Numbered from the stretch's first letter, positions 40,809 through 51,495 are shown. The stretch: 64,000 nucleotides of DNA from an uncultured Lachnospiraceae bacterium (GCA_947628225.1 CANQYY010000013.1:1-64000); one strand, 5' to 3'. A program made the numbers and translations. Notes: generated by a model from the sequence alone, not told the origin.

Positions 40809-43070
40809 TTATTTTTTCTTTTGCCTGCCCGGTGTTTTAGCGCAATGGAAAATTTGTATGGACAGCGGCGCCAGACGGCATTCGATAGAATTCGGCCTGC
40901 CATCCCACTTTATCCTCTTTGACTGTTTGAGCCGCGGATTGATAAAGCCGGTTCCTCCGTATTCCTCGGCATCGCTGTTGAAAATCTCCTTATATTTACC
41001 GGCAAACGGCACTCCCACACGGAATTTCTCATAAGCAACGGGAGTAAAATTACAAAGGACAAGCAGTGTTTCTTCTTTGGATTTCCGCAAAAAGGCAATG
41101 ACGCTTCTGTCGGCATCCAGCGTACTGATCCACTCAAAGCCTGCCGGGCGGGAATCCTCTTTATACATTGCCGGATGCAGTTGATAAAACTGGTTCAGGA
41201 TGCCGACATACTGCCGTAATTTTTCATTCGGCGACATTTCGCTCTCGATCGGTTTTAGCAGCTGCCAGTCCAGGCTGCGCTCCTCGCTCCATTCCCTTTC
41301 CTGTCCAAACTCCTGCCCCATAAACAAAAGGATTTTTCCGGGGTGCGCCGCCATATATCCATAGGACAGGCGTAAACTGGCAAATTTATCGGCAGGACTC
41401 CCCGGCATCTTCGTATACATAGAGCCTTTCATATGTACGACCTCGTCATGGCTGAGTACCAAAATAAACTCCTCCGAATACTGATACATCATGCTAAAGG
41501 TCAGCATGCCGTGGCGTCCTTTCCGAAACAGCGGGTCTGTCCGCATATATTCCAGAAAATCATTCATCCAGCCCATATTCCATTTAAGGTCAAAGCCAAG
41601 GCCGCCCTTTGACACCTCGCCGGTTACCATACTCCATGCCGTGGATTCTTCTGCGATAGACAATGCGCCGTCCTTTCTGGCATGGATTTTGTTATTCAGT
41701 TTTTGTAAAAATGCGATGGCGTCCAGATTTTCGTTTCCGCCATACATATTGGCTACCCATTCGCCATCCTGCTTTCCGTAGTCCAGATACAGCATAGAGG
41801 CAACGGCATCCATGCGAAGGCCATCCGCATGGAATTTTTCCAGCCAGAACAGAGCGTTGGCAATCAGAAAATTTGACACCTGCGGCCTTCCGTAATTGTA
41901 GATAAGGGTTCCCCAGTGAGGATGCTCTCCCTGACGGGGATCCAGATGTTCAAAAAGGCAGGTTCCGTCAAACCTTGCCAACCCGTGTTCATCTTTTGGA
42001 AAATGCGCCGGCACCCAATCCAGAATGACGCCGATTCCATTCTGATGCAAATAATCAATAAAGTACATAAAATCATCCGGCGTCCCATAACGGGAAGTCG
42101 GGGCATAATATCCGGTAACCTGGTATCCCCAGGAAGCATCCAGCGGATGCTCCATAACCGGCATTATTTCCACATGCGTATATCCCATTTCCAGACAGTA
42201 ATCGCAGAGCATCGGCGCTAATTCCCTGTAGTTATAAAATTCTTCGCGCCCGGACGGCTCTTCCCCCTCCTCCGCCGCCGGCGGACGGCGAAAGCTCCCC
42301 AGTGACACTTCATAGATAAGCATTGGCTCTTTTTTCATTTTCCACTTTTTACGGGCCGCCATCCATTCCTTATCCTGCCAGTCATACCGGTTTATATCCC
42401 AGACGATGCTGGCGGTACAGGGGCGTTTTTCCGCATAGTTGGCAAATGGGTCAGCCTTCATTACCTTTTGCCCGGTACTGCCCAGTATCTGATATTTATA
42501 GATCTCTCCACAGCCGACGCCGGGTATAAAAAGCTCGTAAATACCGGCATCCGTAAGTTTTTTCATGGGGTGGAGCCGGTCGTCCCACCGGTTAAAATCC
42601 CCCACCACGCTGACTGCTCTGGCGTTCGGCGCCCAGACAGCGAAATAAGTACCGGCAATCCCCTGAATCGTCATGGGATGGGCTCCCAGTTTTTCATAGA
42701 TCGTGTCATGGATACCGTTGTTAAACTGATTCATATCCATACCGTCTATCTGAGGTTCTATGGCATAGCTGTCCGGTCTTTCCACGGTTTCTTTCCCGGT
42801 ATTGATTATGAACAAATACTCCGGAATCTTTTTTGCCGGAATAAAAACAGCAAAATATCCCTCCTCATCCATTTTTTTCATCAGATATTCCTTCCGGCTG
42901 TTTTGGTCGCGCACACTGACTTTGTCCGCCCCCGGAAAAAAAGCGGTAATCAGTACATGGGTCTTATCCGCCATTCTGGCTCCCAATACCTTCTCCGGGC
43001 AGCCGCACTCCGCATACGCCAGCGCCTCAATCTCCGGCCACTGCATAAAGTCTTCTAACTGGATCGCCAT
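40809..43070 (-). CDS. glgB: 1,4-alpha-glucan branching enzyme
   Basis: 753 aa from the ATG at 43070, which follows GGAGGG; an earlier in-frame ATG at 43109 overlaps the upstream gene and has no site. GH13 subfamily: N-terminal CBM48-like modules (about 15-210: FAVWAPNARAVSVVGDFNRW), then the barrel with DWVPAHFPKDEHGL, nucleophile Asp in GLRMDAVASMLYLDYG, acid Glu in IAEESTAW, and LSHDEVVHMKGS. Transfers alpha-1,4 chains to alpha-1,6 branch points in glycogen. No other glycogen gene is in the window. Downstream of the YesL-like gene, probably co-transcribed. Confidence 0.95.
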   Translation of the reverse strand: MAIQLEDFMQWPEIEALAYAECGCPEKVLGARMADKTHVLITAFFPGADKVSVRDQNSRKEYLMKKMDEEGYFAVFIPAKKIPEYLFIINTGKETVERPDSYAIEPQIDGMDMNQFNNGIHDTIYEKLGAHPMTIQGIAGTYFAVWAPNARAVSVVGDFNRWDDRLHPMKKLTDAGIYELFIPGVGCGEIYKYQILGSTGQKVMKADPFANYAEKRPCTASIVWDINRYDWQDKEWMAARKKWKMKKEPMLIYEVSLGSFRRPPAAEEGEEPSGREEFYNYRELAPMLCDYCLEMGYTHVEIMPVMEHPLDASWGYQVTGYYAPTSRYGTPDDFMYFIDYLHQNGIGVILDWVPAHFPKDEHGLARFDGTCLFEHLDPRQGEHPHWGTLIYNYGRPQVSNFLIANALFWLEKFHADGLRMDAVASMLYLDYGKQDGEWVANMYGGNENLDAIAFLQKLNNKIHARKDGALSIAEESTAWSMVTGEVSKGGLGFDLKWNMGWMNDFLEYMRTDPLFRKGRHGMLTFSMMYQYSEEFILVLSHDEVVHMKGSMYTKMPGSPADKFASLRLSYGYMAAHPGKILLFMGQEFGQEREWSEERSLDWQLLKPIESEMSPNEKLRQYVGILNQFYQLHPAMYKEDSRPAGFEWISTLDADRSVIAFLRKSKEETLLVLCNFTPVAYEKFRVGVPFAGKYKEIFNSDAEEYGGTGFINPRLKQSKRIKWDGRPNSIECRLAPLSIQIFHCAKTPGRQKKK

Positions 43071-43101
43071 ATCCATCCCTCCATTCCACACGGTTTTCCG
43101 C

Positions 43102-43779
43102 CTATTCATTATACCATTCTACAATTTCCTCGCCGTCTTCGGTATATCTCTTTTCCTGCTTCGGCATATATTTTCTCATAACATGCTCCATGGGAAAAGT
43201 GTATAAAAATCCTGCCAGTCCCGGCACAATTAAAAGCATAAGAATAATCTGCGTATAAATGCCCAGATAGATTCCAAGGCCCGCCAATATTAAAATAGCC
43301 AGCAGCAGTACCGTATGGATAATATGACGGAACGCGCAATATAAGCTGAGCCGCAGTATATGAGTGATTTTCATCTGGAAACGGGACATGATGGGAAAGA
43401 CATAACAGCCGATGCAGGCGATTATTACCATCATGGCAAGATAGGCGCCGGCAAAATATCCGCCGTATTCCGATGCTTCATCGGTAATTCCCATTATCTG
43501 AATATTCCAGGCTAACAAAAGATAAACGAGAGCCATAATAACCCACACAATAGTAGACTGGCGGAAATTGTCCTTAAAACTGTGCCAGAACTCACGCCAG
43601 ACATAGCTCCGGTTATGCCGGAGTACCTTCGCGCTGACATAATACAGAGAGGTAGTGGCGGCTCCGATCGTAAACACCGGAAGGCAAAAAACAAGATAGA
43701 TCAGGGACAGCCAGCCCATATCAAAGATTTTGCTCAACGCGCGCATAACCGCATTATCTGAGTTTAAAAATTTGCTCAT
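43102..43779 (-). CDS. YesL-like membrane protein (DUF624)
   Basis: 225 aa with five or six membrane segments. N-terminal LSLIYLVFCLPVFTIGAATTSLYYV is the recognisable DUF624/YesL signature. The C-terminus is a charged cytoplasmic tail with EEIVEWYNE. YesL proteins often lie near carbohydrate-utilisation genes; here it sits between DUF1015 and glgB genes. Function unknown. Confidence 0.82.
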   Translation of the reverse strand: MSKFLNSDNAVMRALSKIFDMGWLSLIYLVFCLPVFTIGAATTSLYYVSAKVLRHNRSYVWREFWHSFKDNFRQSTIVWVIMALVYLLLAWNIQIMGITDEASEYGGYFAGAYLAMMVIIACIGCYVFPIMSRFQMKITHILRLSLYCAFRHIIHTVLLLAILILAGLGIYLGIYTQIILMLLIVPGLAGFLYTFPMEHVMRKYMPKQEKRYTEDGEEIVEWYNE

Positions 43780-43803
43780 TAATTTTTCCCCCTTCCTTTC
43801 TCA

Positions 43804-45039
43804 TTAAATTTCATGTATAAAGAGCCCGCTGCGCAGCTTCGGCTCAAACCACGTTGATTTCGGCGGCATAAGAAGCCCCTGATCCGCAACGTCAAACAAC
43901 TCGTCAATCGAAGTCGGATACAGGGAAAAAGAAACCTTCATATCGCTGTCCGCTCTTTTTTCCAGTTCCTTCAGACCGCGGATTCCTCCGATAAAATCGA
44001 TCCGGGCATCCGTTCTGGGGTCGCCGATTCCCAAAACCGGGCCTAACAGATAATCCTGTAAAACAGAAACATCCAGGCTCCCCACTGCATCTTTTCCCTC
44101 AAAAAGAGCCGGCTTTGCCGTCAGACGATACCATTGTTTGTCCAGATACATGCCAAAAACCCCTTTTTTTTCAGGTTTTACCGGCAGGTCGGACGGTTCT
44201 GCCAAGAAACACTCTGATACCTTTGCCAAGAAGGTTTCCCTGTCCAGACCGTTTAAATCCCGCACGGTACGATTATAGTCCAGAATCATCAGCTGGTCGT
44301 GAGGAAACAGAACCGACAAAAAGAAATTGTACTCTTCCTCTCCCGTGTGCTGCGGATTTTCTTTCCTCCTCTTTAAGCCCACCTTGACGGCAGAGGCCGC
44401 CCTGTGATGTCCGTCCGCAATGTAAATCTGTTCCATCCCGGCAAAGGCTTTTTCTATTTTCCCGATTTCCGCCGCATTGTCGATTTTCCATACTCTGTGG
44501 GAAACTCCGTCTACCGCGGTAAAATCATACAAAGGCTTTTTTTCCTTTGTCTTATTTACAATTTCATTAATAACCGGCTCCGAGCGGTAGGCAAGAAAAA
44601 TCGGCCCCGTCTGGGCATTGCATGTATCCACATGGGTAATGCGGTCGATTTCCTTATCCTCTCTTGTGTTTTCATGCTTTTTAATCACATGATTCACATA
44701 GTCATCCACCGAGGCGCAGGCGGCTAATCCGGTCTGGGAACGCCCGTCCATAATAAGTTCGTATATATAATACGCGCGGTCCGGATCTTTTTGATAAATT
44801 CCCGCCTTTATATCCTCCTGCAGCAGTTCCTTCGCTTTCCGGTATACCTCCGGCGCATATGCATCCACCGAGTCGTCAAAGCTCGTTTCCGCACGGTCAA
44901 TTTTCAGGAAAGAATAGGGTTCTCTCTCTACCTCCGCCTTTGCCTCCCGGCGGTTATATACGTCATAGGGCAGGGCGGCTACCCGGTCTGCCACATCCGC
45001 CGCCGGCCTCACGCATTGAAATGGTCTGATTACTGCCAT
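43804..45039 (-). CDS. DUF1015 family protein
   Basis: 411 aa, the normal length of the family. Landmarks are the start AVIRPFQCVRPA, AALPYDVYNR, THVDTCNAQTGPIFLAYR and IYIADGHHRAASAVKVG, the last a likely active-site loop. Function of the family is not established by anything here; it is often found near serine biosynthesis genes. First gene of the operon that runs to yesL and glgB, behind a clear promoter. Confidence 0.88.
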   Translation of the reverse strand: MAVIRPFQCVRPAADVADRVAALPYDVYNRREAKAEVEREPYSFLKIDRAETSFDDSVDAYAPEVYRKAKELLQEDIKAGIYQKDPDRAYYIYELIMDGRSQTGLAACASVDDYVNHVIKKHENTREDKEIDRITHVDTCNAQTGPIFLAYRSEPVINEIVNKTKEKKPLYDFTAVDGVSHRVWKIDNAAEIGKIEKAFAGMEQIYIADGHHRAASAVKVGLKRRKENPQHTGEEEYNFFLSVLFPHDQLMILDYNRTVRDLNGLDRETFLAKVSECFLAEPSDLPVKPEKKGVFGMYLDKQWYRLTAKPALFEGKDAVGSLDVSVLQDYLLGPVLGIGDPRTDARIDFIGGIRGLKELEKRADSDMKVSFSLYPTSIDELFDVADQGLLMPPKSTWFEPKLRSGLFIHEI

Positions 45040-45071
45040 GGTCTGTCCTCCTACTGTAAAATTCTTTTTCC

Positions 45072-45100
45072 AGTATAGCAGATTTATGGTTTATTATCAA
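45072..45100 (-). promoter_or_regulatory. sigma-A promoter of the DUF1015-yesL-glgB operon
   Basis: Minus strand TTGATA (45100-45095), 17 bases, TATACT (45077-45072), 33 bases before the start codon. Confidence 0.75.
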
Positions 45101-45146
45101 CAATTCGGGGCATACTATCCGTAAATTAACCAGGAGGGTATGTTCT

Positions 45147-45557
45147 GTGAATAAGAAAATGAAAAAACAGACTAAGAATTTTCTGAAATGCGGTCTTATG
45201 GGTTGGGGAATTGAATGCTTTTGGACCGGCTGCGGCTCGCTCTGCAGCAACCGGGACAAGAAGATGACCTGTGAAACCTCTATCTGGATGTTCCCAATCT
45301 ACGGCATGGCAAGTATGTTGGAGCCCCTGTGCCAGAGGATGAAAGGAAAAAATATCCTGCTTCGGGGTTCGGTCTACACCGCCTGCATCTTCTTAACAGA
45401 ATACGGCACCGGCAGCCTGTTGAAGAAAAAGGGCTGCTGCCCCTGGGACTACAGTAAATCCAAGGCAAATTATAAGGGCATCGTCCGTTTTGACTATGCC
45501 CCTCTGTGGTTTCTTGTCGGCCTTATGTATGAAAAAATGCTGACGAGCGAAGCCTGA
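45147..45557 (+). CDS. putative ABC-transporter type IV membrane protein (CmpB-like)
   Basis: 136 aa from a GTG behind AGGAGGG. Three or four membrane segments, with the conserved ending CCPWDYSKSKANYKGIVRFD and YAPLWFLVGLMYE, which is the signature of the CmpB/PF06541 family. Cys-rich for a short membrane protein. Function unknown. Lone plus-strand gene in this region, transcribed divergently from the DUF1015 gene. Confidence 0.75.
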   Translation: MNKKMKKQTKNFLKCGLMGWGIECFWTGCGSLCSNRDKKMTCETSIWMFPIYGMASMLEPLCQRMKGKNILLRGSVYTACIFLTEYGTGSLLKKKGCCPWDYSKSKANYKGIVRFDYAPLWFLVGLMYEKMLTSEA

Positions 45558-45575
45558 CCGCGCCGCCCCGCTCCT

Positions 45576-46208
45576 TTATCCCAGATGTTTTTTACAGATG
45601 TCATTCAGGCAGCAGATATTACACTGTGCGGCTCTGGCAGTACAGACCTTACGGCCATGGTGTACCAGACGATGACAGAAATCGCTTCCCTTTTCTCCCG
45701 GAATTATTTTCCACAGCGCCATCTCTACCTTTTTCGGCTCTTTTATATCATCCACCAAGCCCATGCGGTTTACCAGACGGATGCAGTGGGTATCCGTCAC
45801 AATCGCCGGTTTCCCGAAAATATCCCCCATGATAAGATTTGCGCTTTTTCTTCCCACTCCCGGCAGTTGTAACAGAGCATCAAAATCCTCCGGCACCCTG
45901 CCGCCGTATTTCTCTACCAGTACTTTCATGCATTTATGAATATCCCGCGCCTTACTCTTTCCAAGTCCGCAGGGTCTGACAATTTCCTCGATCTCCTCCT
46001 CGGAAGCCTCCGCCAGAGCGGCCGGAGAAGGGTATTTCTCATATAAATCCTGTACAACCACGTTGACTCTGGCGTCCGTGCACTGGGCGGCAAGGCGGAC
46101 ACTGACCAAAAGCTTCCATGCCTCGTCATAATCCAGCGTACAATCTGCCAGTGGATATTCCGTTTCCAGCCGTTGTATAATTTCTTCTGCCCGTTGTTTT
46201 TTCGTCAT
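45576..46208 (-). CDS. nth: endonuclease III
   Basis: 210 aa. Bifunctional DNA glycosylase/AP lyase for oxidised pyrimidines. Helix-hairpin-helix LPGVGRKSANLIM with catalytic Lys121, catalytic Asp139 in VTDTHCIRL, and the [4Fe-4S] ligands Cys190, Cys197, Cys200 and Cys206 with spacing C-x6-C-x2-C-x5-C. Complete. Confidence 0.96.
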   Translation of the reverse strand: MTKKQRAEEIIQRLETEYPLADCTLDYDEAWKLLVSVRLAAQCTDARVNVVVQDLYEKYPSPAALAEASEEEIEEIVRPCGLGKSKARDIHKCMKVLVEKYGGRVPEDFDALLQLPGVGRKSANLIMGDIFGKPAIVTDTHCIRLVNRMGLVDDIKEPKKVEMALWKIIPGEKGSDFCHRLVHHGRKVCTARAAQCNICCLNDICKKHLG

Positions 46209-46238
46209 TTTTTTCTCCTCCGTGTGCTGTGACGTTTT

Positions 46239-47120
46239 CTAATCTTTTTTTGCCGACATTTTCAGCTCCGGTGTTTTTACGCTCACTTTCGTTCCCGCCG
46301 GTACCGACTCCACAATAAAAGCATTTCCGCTGATGACCGAATCATGGCCGATGACCGTTTCGCCCCCCAGAATGGTGGAATTCGCATATATTGTGACATT
46401 GTCTTCGATGGTGGGATGACGCTTTACATCCCGGAGCAGCTGCCCCTTCCGTGTGGAAAGAGCTCCCAGTGTCACGCCCTGATAGAGCTTAACATGATTG
46501 CCAATTACCGTAGTTTCCCCGATCACAACACCCGTTCCATGGTCAATGAAAAAATATTCCCCAATCCGGGCGCCGGAATTAATATCGATACCGGTACGGC
46601 TGTGCGCATATTCTGTCATAATACGGGGGATAAAAGGAACATCCCGTTTATATAATTCATGGGCGAGCCGATAGACAAAAATGGCATATAAGCCGGGATA
46701 GGAAAAAATAACCCCCTCCTTGCTTTTTGCCGCCGGGTCGCCGTCAAATCCCGCCTGTACATCTTTTAGCAGAAGCTCCTGTATGCCCGGAAGGGATTCT
46801 ATAAACTGATGGCTGATTTCTTCGGATACCGATATATCCTTTTTGCAATAAGCGCGGGCTCTTTTTACCTGACGCGTCAGCTCATTGCCGAGCTTTACCA
46901 GACTTTCCCCCACAAAATATTCCGACAGGCCGCACTTCAGATCGGCATCTCCAAAGTATCCCGGAAACATGATTTTCCGCAGCTCTTTCAGCATTGCGAT
47001 AATGACACTGCGATCCGGCAGCCTGAGGCCCTCCCTGCCGCAGAGGAGCTCATTATTCTCATACTGGGCGGCAATCTGACGCGCCACCTGCTCAATACTC
47101 TGTTTCGTTTCCTTTTTCAT
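46239..47120 (-). CDS. cysE: serine O-acetyltransferase
   Basis: 293 aa from the ATG at 47120; a TTG three codons upstream is an alternative. N-terminal helical domain about 1-165; left-handed beta-helix about 185-285 with hexapeptide repeats, RTGIDINSGARIGEYFFIDH carrying the active-site His, then HGTGVVIGETTVIGNHVKLYQ. Makes O-acetylserine for cysteine synthesis. It is a longer, EpsC/plant-like form rather than the short Bacillus CysE. 30 bases before nth. Confidence 0.92.
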   Translation of the reverse strand: MKKETKQSIEQVARQIAAQYENNELLCGREGLRLPDRSVIIAMLKELRKIMFPGYFGDADLKCGLSEYFVGESLVKLGNELTRQVKRARAYCKKDISVSEEISHQFIESLPGIQELLLKDVQAGFDGDPAAKSKEGVIFSYPGLYAIFVYRLAHELYKRDVPFIPRIMTEYAHSRTGIDINSGARIGEYFFIDHGTGVVIGETTVIGNHVKLYQGVTLGALSTRKGQLLRDVKRHPTIEDNVTIYANSTILGGETVIGHDSVISGNAFIVESVPAGTKVSVKTPELKMSAKKD

Positions 47121-47208
47121 ACTATCCAATCCCTTTCCTTATCCGGCCTGTATCCATACCTTTTTCGCCGTGTAACAGCGTTGATTTATTATATGCCGGA
47201 GGTTAAAA

Positions 47209-47808
47209 CTATGATACCGGAATCTCTTTTACAAAATAGTCGATATATTCCCATATTTCCTCCCGCCCTTCCTTTGTGACGGCGGAAAAAGGGATAATCG
47301 GCGTTTCCGGGGAAGCCCCCAGCTTTTTTCGGATTACTGAAATGCTTTTTTCCTTCTGATTTTTGCTTATTTTATCGCATTTTGTTGCAATGATCAGAGG
47401 ATTAAATCCTTTTTGGAATAAGGTACGGTATACCTCAACATCCTTTTTAGACAGTTCATGCCGGATATCCACCAACTGAAAAACAACCCGGAGAGCAGCA
47501 GAGGAGGAAAGATATTTATCTATCATCTTCCACCATTTGCCCGCTGTTTCCTTTGACACTTTGGCATATCCGTAGCCCGGCAGGTCTACCATATAGCAGA
47601 TCCTGTTAACATTATAGTAATTAATGGTCTGGGTCTTTCCCGGCTGCGATGAAATCCTCGCCATGGATTTCCGGTTCCACAGGGTATTCAAAAGAGAGGA
47701 TTTTCCTACGTTGGAGCGTCCCCAGAATGCCATTTCTATTTTATCATGCTGCGGCAGGCTGCTGGTAATCCCGCATACCGTTTCCAGCTCCAGCGATTGA
47801 ATTACCAT
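47209..47808 (-). CDS. ysxC: ribosome biogenesis GTP-binding protein YsxC/EngB
   Basis: 199 aa. TRAFAC GTPase with G1 GRSNVGKSSLLN, G2 region RISSQPGKTQT, G3 DLPGYGYA and G4 ATKCDK. Needed for large ribosomal subunit assembly. Directly after lon, the usual Firmicute order. Confidence 0.96.
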   Translation of the reverse strand: MVIQSLELETVCGITSSLPQHDKIEMAFWGRSNVGKSSLLNTLWNRKSMARISSQPGKTQTINYYNVNRICYMVDLPGYGYAKVSKETAGKWWKMIDKYLSSSAALRVVFQLVDIRHELSKKDVEVYRTLFQKGFNPLIIATKCDKISKNQKEKSISVIRKKLGASPETPIIPFSAVTKEGREEIWEYIDYFVKEIPVS

Positions 47809-47833
47809 GGCTCCATCCTTTCTGTCCGGTAAA

Positions 47834-50176
47834 TTACCGCCCCTTGCCCCGGGAATTTAATCCGTCGGCCAATACTCGTTTCCATATATCCTGTATTCTT
47901 TCCGCGTAAAAAATCGTCAGCCCCTCTGTGATTTCACTTTCCAGTTCTTCCACGTCCGGACGATTTTCCATAGGGACAAAGACAATCTCTATTCCCGCCA
48001 GCTTTGCTGCCAGAAGTTTTTCCTTTAACCCGCCGATGGCAAGCACTCGCCCTCGCAGTGTGATTTCTCCGGTCATCGCCGCCTTACGCATTACCTTTTT
48101 CCCGGTCACCGCTGAATAAATCGCCGTAGCCATCGTAACTCCTGCCGAGGGCCCATCCTTAGGCACGGCGCCCTCCGGCACATGAAGATGAAAATCGTGC
48201 GTTTTAAAAAATTCATCCCGGCTCACAAGGCAGGCGCGTACAAGGCTTAATGCAATCTGGGCGGACTCCTTCATCACATCACCCAACTGCCCGGTCAGTA
48301 CAAGGTTGCCTTCTCCCGGCATCGTGTTGACCTCTATCTCCAGAGTATCCCCGCCGACTTCCGTCCAAGCCAATCCTCTGACAATGCCCACGTCATCTTT
48401 TTTATTGGCAGGATTGCCCCGGTACTTCCTTTTCCCGAGAAAATCCGTAATATTTCTTTTGGTTACCCGAACGGCGTCCGTCTGTCCCTCCAGAATCTGC
48501 TTTGCCGTCCGGCGGCAAATCTTACCGATCTGGCGCTCCAGCTCACGGACTCCCGCTTCCTTTGTATAACCGGAGATTATTTCCCGCAGCGCCGTATCGT
48601 TAATTTTTAACTGCTTTCGCTCTAAACCGTTTTTCTCCAGCTGTTTTTCCATAAGATACTCTTTCCCGATATGAAATTTCTCATTTTCCGTATAGCCGGC
48701 AATGGAAATCATTTCCATACGGTCCTGTAACGGACGGGGAATGCTGTCTGTGGAATTTGCCGTACAGATAAATAACGCTTCCGACAAATCCACCGGTATT
48801 TCCACATAATGATCGACGAAGTTCCGGTTTTGCTCCGGGTCTAAAACCTCCAGAAGCGCAGATGCCGTATCTCCCCGGTAGTCGCTGCTCACCTTATCAA
48901 TTTCATCCAGCAAAATCAATGGATTTTTGACGCCCGCTTTTTTCAGCCCGTCAATAAACCGTCCCGGCAGGGCGCCGACATAGGTACGCCTGTGTCCCCG
49001 GATTTCCGCTTCATCCCGGACTCCCCCCAGACAGATGCGAATATATTTCTTGTCCAGCGCTCTCGCCACAGACTTGGCAATAGAGGTTTTTCCGGTTCCC
49101 GGCGGCCCTACCAGACATAAGATCGGGCTTTCCCCTTTTTGGGTCAGGGTGCGGACGGCAAGAAACTCGAGGATTCTCTCCTTTACCTTTTTTAAAGCGT
49201 AATGGTCTTCTTCTAAAATCCGTTCTGCATTTTTTATATCGTTTTTATCTTCTGATACTTTATCCCACGGCAGCGCCAGCAGGGTTTCTATATATTTTCT
49301 GGCAATCATGTACTCGCTGGAGCTGGAGGGAATACCGGAAAGACGGTCAATCTCTTCCTCTATTTCCTTGCGCACTTCATCGCTGCAGACCAGTTCTTCC
49401 AGACGCTTTTTATATTTTTCCGCGTCATCCTCTCCGCCGCCTTCTCCCAGCTCATTGCGGATTACCCTCATCTGCTCGCGGAGAAAATATTCCTTCTGGT
49501 TTTTGTCAACCTCCATCTTGACTTTGGCGCGGTACTCCTCCTGAACCCGGAACATATTGATTTCTTCCAGAAGCAGGGTGGAAACCATGTCATAACGCAG
49601 CTGCCAGTCAATGGCAGATAGAACCATCTGTCTTTGCTCGTAGTTTAAGCTGATATTCATGGCAATCAGATCGGCTAACGGGCCTAATTCTTTTGTCCTT
49701 TTTATTTTATTCAGGGCACTTCTGCCCGCCCGGGGATTTTCATTAAGATAAACCTGGTAAAATTCCTTCAAATTCCGGCACATTGCCTCTTTTTCCACCC
49801 CGCTCAGATCCTCCGGCGCATCTTCCTCATAGATTTCCACATAACCTAAAAGAAACGGCTTTGTCTGGGTCAGGGCAAGAAATCCTCCCCGGCATTTCGT
49901 ATCCAGCATTACCCGGATAAGATTATCCTCAAGTTTTACCTCCTGACGGATTTTTGCCACGACGCCAATTTCATGCAAATCCTGTTTGACCGCCGGAAAT
50001 TCCTTCTGTTCGTCCGTTTGCGCATTGAGGAAAATCATGCCGTCCCCGGCCATTGCCTCCTCAACTGCCTGCTTGGTTATTTCCCGGCTAATATCTAAAT
50101 GAACCAACATGCCCGGTAATACTGTCATGCCCCGTAAGGCGAGAACCGGCATTGTTTTTCTTGGCAGCTCACTCAT
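47834..50176 (-). CDS. lon: Lon ATP-dependent protease
   Basis: 780 aa from the ATG at 50176 behind GGAGG; the GTG at 50188 is upstream of that site. LON substrate domain about 5-200, coiled linker, AAA+ module with Walker A GPPGTGKTSIAKS and Walker B LILLDEIDK, then the serine protease domain with catalytic Ser in KDGPSAGVTMATA and its Lys about 43 residues on. Degrades misfolded and regulatory proteins. 18 bases after clpX. Confidence 0.97.
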   Translation of the reverse strand: MSELPRKTMPVLALRGMTVLPGMLVHLDISREITKQAVEEAMAGDGMIFLNAQTDEQKEFPAVKQDLHEIGVVAKIRQEVKLEDNLIRVMLDTKCRGGFLALTQTKPFLLGYVEIYEEDAPEDLSGVEKEAMCRNLKEFYQVYLNENPRAGRSALNKIKRTKELGPLADLIAMNISLNYEQRQMVLSAIDWQLRYDMVSTLLLEEINMFRVQEEYRAKVKMEVDKNQKEYFLREQMRVIRNELGEGGGEDDAEKYKKRLEELVCSDEVRKEIEEEIDRLSGIPSSSSEYMIARKYIETLLALPWDKVSEDKNDIKNAERILEEDHYALKKVKERILEFLAVRTLTQKGESPILCLVGPPGTGKTSIAKSVARALDKKYIRICLGGVRDEAEIRGHRRTYVGALPGRFIDGLKKAGVKNPLILLDEIDKVSSDYRGDTASALLEVLDPEQNRNFVDHYVEIPVDLSEALFICTANSTDSIPRPLQDRMEMISIAGYTENEKFHIGKEYLMEKQLEKNGLERKQLKINDTALREIISGYTKEAGVRELERQIGKICRRTAKQILEGQTDAVRVTKRNITDFLGKRKYRGNPANKKDDVGIVRGLAWTEVGGDTLEIEVNTMPGEGNLVLTGQLGDVMKESAQIALSLVRACLVSRDEFFKTHDFHLHVPEGAVPKDGPSAGVTMATAIYSAVTGKKVMRKAAMTGEITLRGRVLAIGGLKEKLLAAKLAGIEIVFVPMENRPDVEELESEITEGLTIFYAERIQDIWKRVLADGLNSRGKGR

Positions 50177-50193
50177 AACAACCTCCACACATT

Positions 50194-51495
50194 TCAGGCG
50201 CTTTCTTCCTCTTCCTTTATCGCCTCTTTATCTTCTATCTCCGCCTGCGGTTTTATTTCCGGTAAAAATTTCGGTTCCCCTTCCCCGGTAATTACTTCCT
50301 TCGTAATCACACATTCCTTTATATCCTCATGGGAAGGTATCTCGTACATATATTCCATCATACTGGTTTCCAAAATGGCGCGCAAACCGCGGGCGCCTGT
50401 CTTTCTCTCATGGGAAAGCCTTGCCACCTCCAAAATGGCATCCTCTTCAAACGTCAGCTTGACATTATCCAGTTCCAACAGCTTCTGGTACTGTTTTGTA
50501 ATGGCGTTTTTCGGGCGGGTAAGGATTTCCCTCAGCGCCTCTTCATCCAGCAGATCCAGAGCCACCGTAACCGGCACACGTCCAATAAACTCCGGGATTA
50601 ACCCGAATTTCACAAAATCCTGCGGCAGCGCCTGTTTAAACAATTCCCCTACGTTCTGCTCGGTAGGGTTTGCAATATCGGCGCCGAATCCAATAGACTT
50701 TTTATCGATACGGGAGCTGATGATCTTATCCAGCCCGTCAAAGGCTCCTCCGCAAATAAATAAAATATCGCTGGTGTTTATATGGAAAAACTCCTGCTGG
50801 GGGTGCTTCCTGCCTCCCTGCGGCGGAACACTTGCCTCGGTTCCCTCCAAAATCTTGAGCAGCGCCTGTTGCACTCCCTCGCCGGATACATCCCTTGTTA
50901 TCGATACATTTTCTGCTTTTTTTGTAATTTTATCAATTTCGTCCAGATAAATGATCCCGTGTTCTGCGCGTTTAATATCATAATCTGCCGCCTGAATTAT
51001 CTTTAAGAGAATATTCTCAACATCCTCCCCCACATAACCGGCCTCTGTCAGTGTTGTGGCGTCCGCAATGGCAAAGGGCACATTCAGGATTTTGGCAAGC
51101 GTCTGGGCAAGATAGGTCTTTCCGGAGCCGGTGGGGCCTACCATAAGGATGTTGCTCTTTTGAAGCTCCACATCCATATTCTTTCCTGCCTTGATTCTTT
51201 TATAATGATTATAAACTGCCACCGACAATGTTTTTTTCGCTTCTTCCTGGCCTACTACATACTCGTCCAGAAAACTTTTGATCTCTTTTGGCTTTAGCAG
51301 ATTAATTTCGCCTTCCTCATCTCTGTCGTCATAATTTTCCTGATATTCCTCTGCCAGGATTTCATCGCAGAGTTCGATGCACTCATCGCATATATAGACC
51401 CCGTTGGGCCCCGCTATCAGCTTGTGTACCTGCTTTTCCGTCTTGCCGCAGAAGGAGCAGCGCAAAAGCAGACCGTCATTATTTTTTCCTGTCAT
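50194..51495 (-). CDS. clpX: ClpX ATP-binding unfoldase subunit
   Basis: 433 aa from the ATG at 51495 behind GGAGG; the longer reading to 51561 lies inside the clpP-clpX hairpin. Zinc-binding domain with Cys13, Cys16, Cys36 and Cys39; AAA+ module with [15 protein letters not shown], Walker [10 protein letters not shown], and the ClpP-contacting IGF loop KSIGFGAD. Feeds unfolded substrates to ClpP. Confidence 0.97.
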   Translation of the reverse strand: MTGKNNDGLLLRCSFCGKTEKQVHKLIAGPNGVYICDECIELCDEILAEEYQENYDDRDEEGEINLLKPKEIKSFLDEYVVGQEEAKKTLSVAVYNHYKRIKAGKNMDVELQKSNILMVGPTGSGKTYLAQTLAKILNVPFAIADATTLTEAGYVGEDVENILLKIIQAADYDIKRAEHGIIYLDEIDKITKKAENVSITRDVSGEGVQQALLKILEGTEASVPPQGGRKHPQQEFFHINTSDILFICGGAFDGLDKIISSRIDKKSIGFGADIANPTEQNVGELFKQALPQDFVKFGLIPEFIGRVPVTVALDLLDEEALREILTRPKNAITKQYQKLLELDNVKLTFEEDAILEVARLSHERKTGARGLRAILETSMMEYMYEIPSHEDIKECVITKEVITGEGEPKFLPEIKPQAEIEDKEAIKEEEESA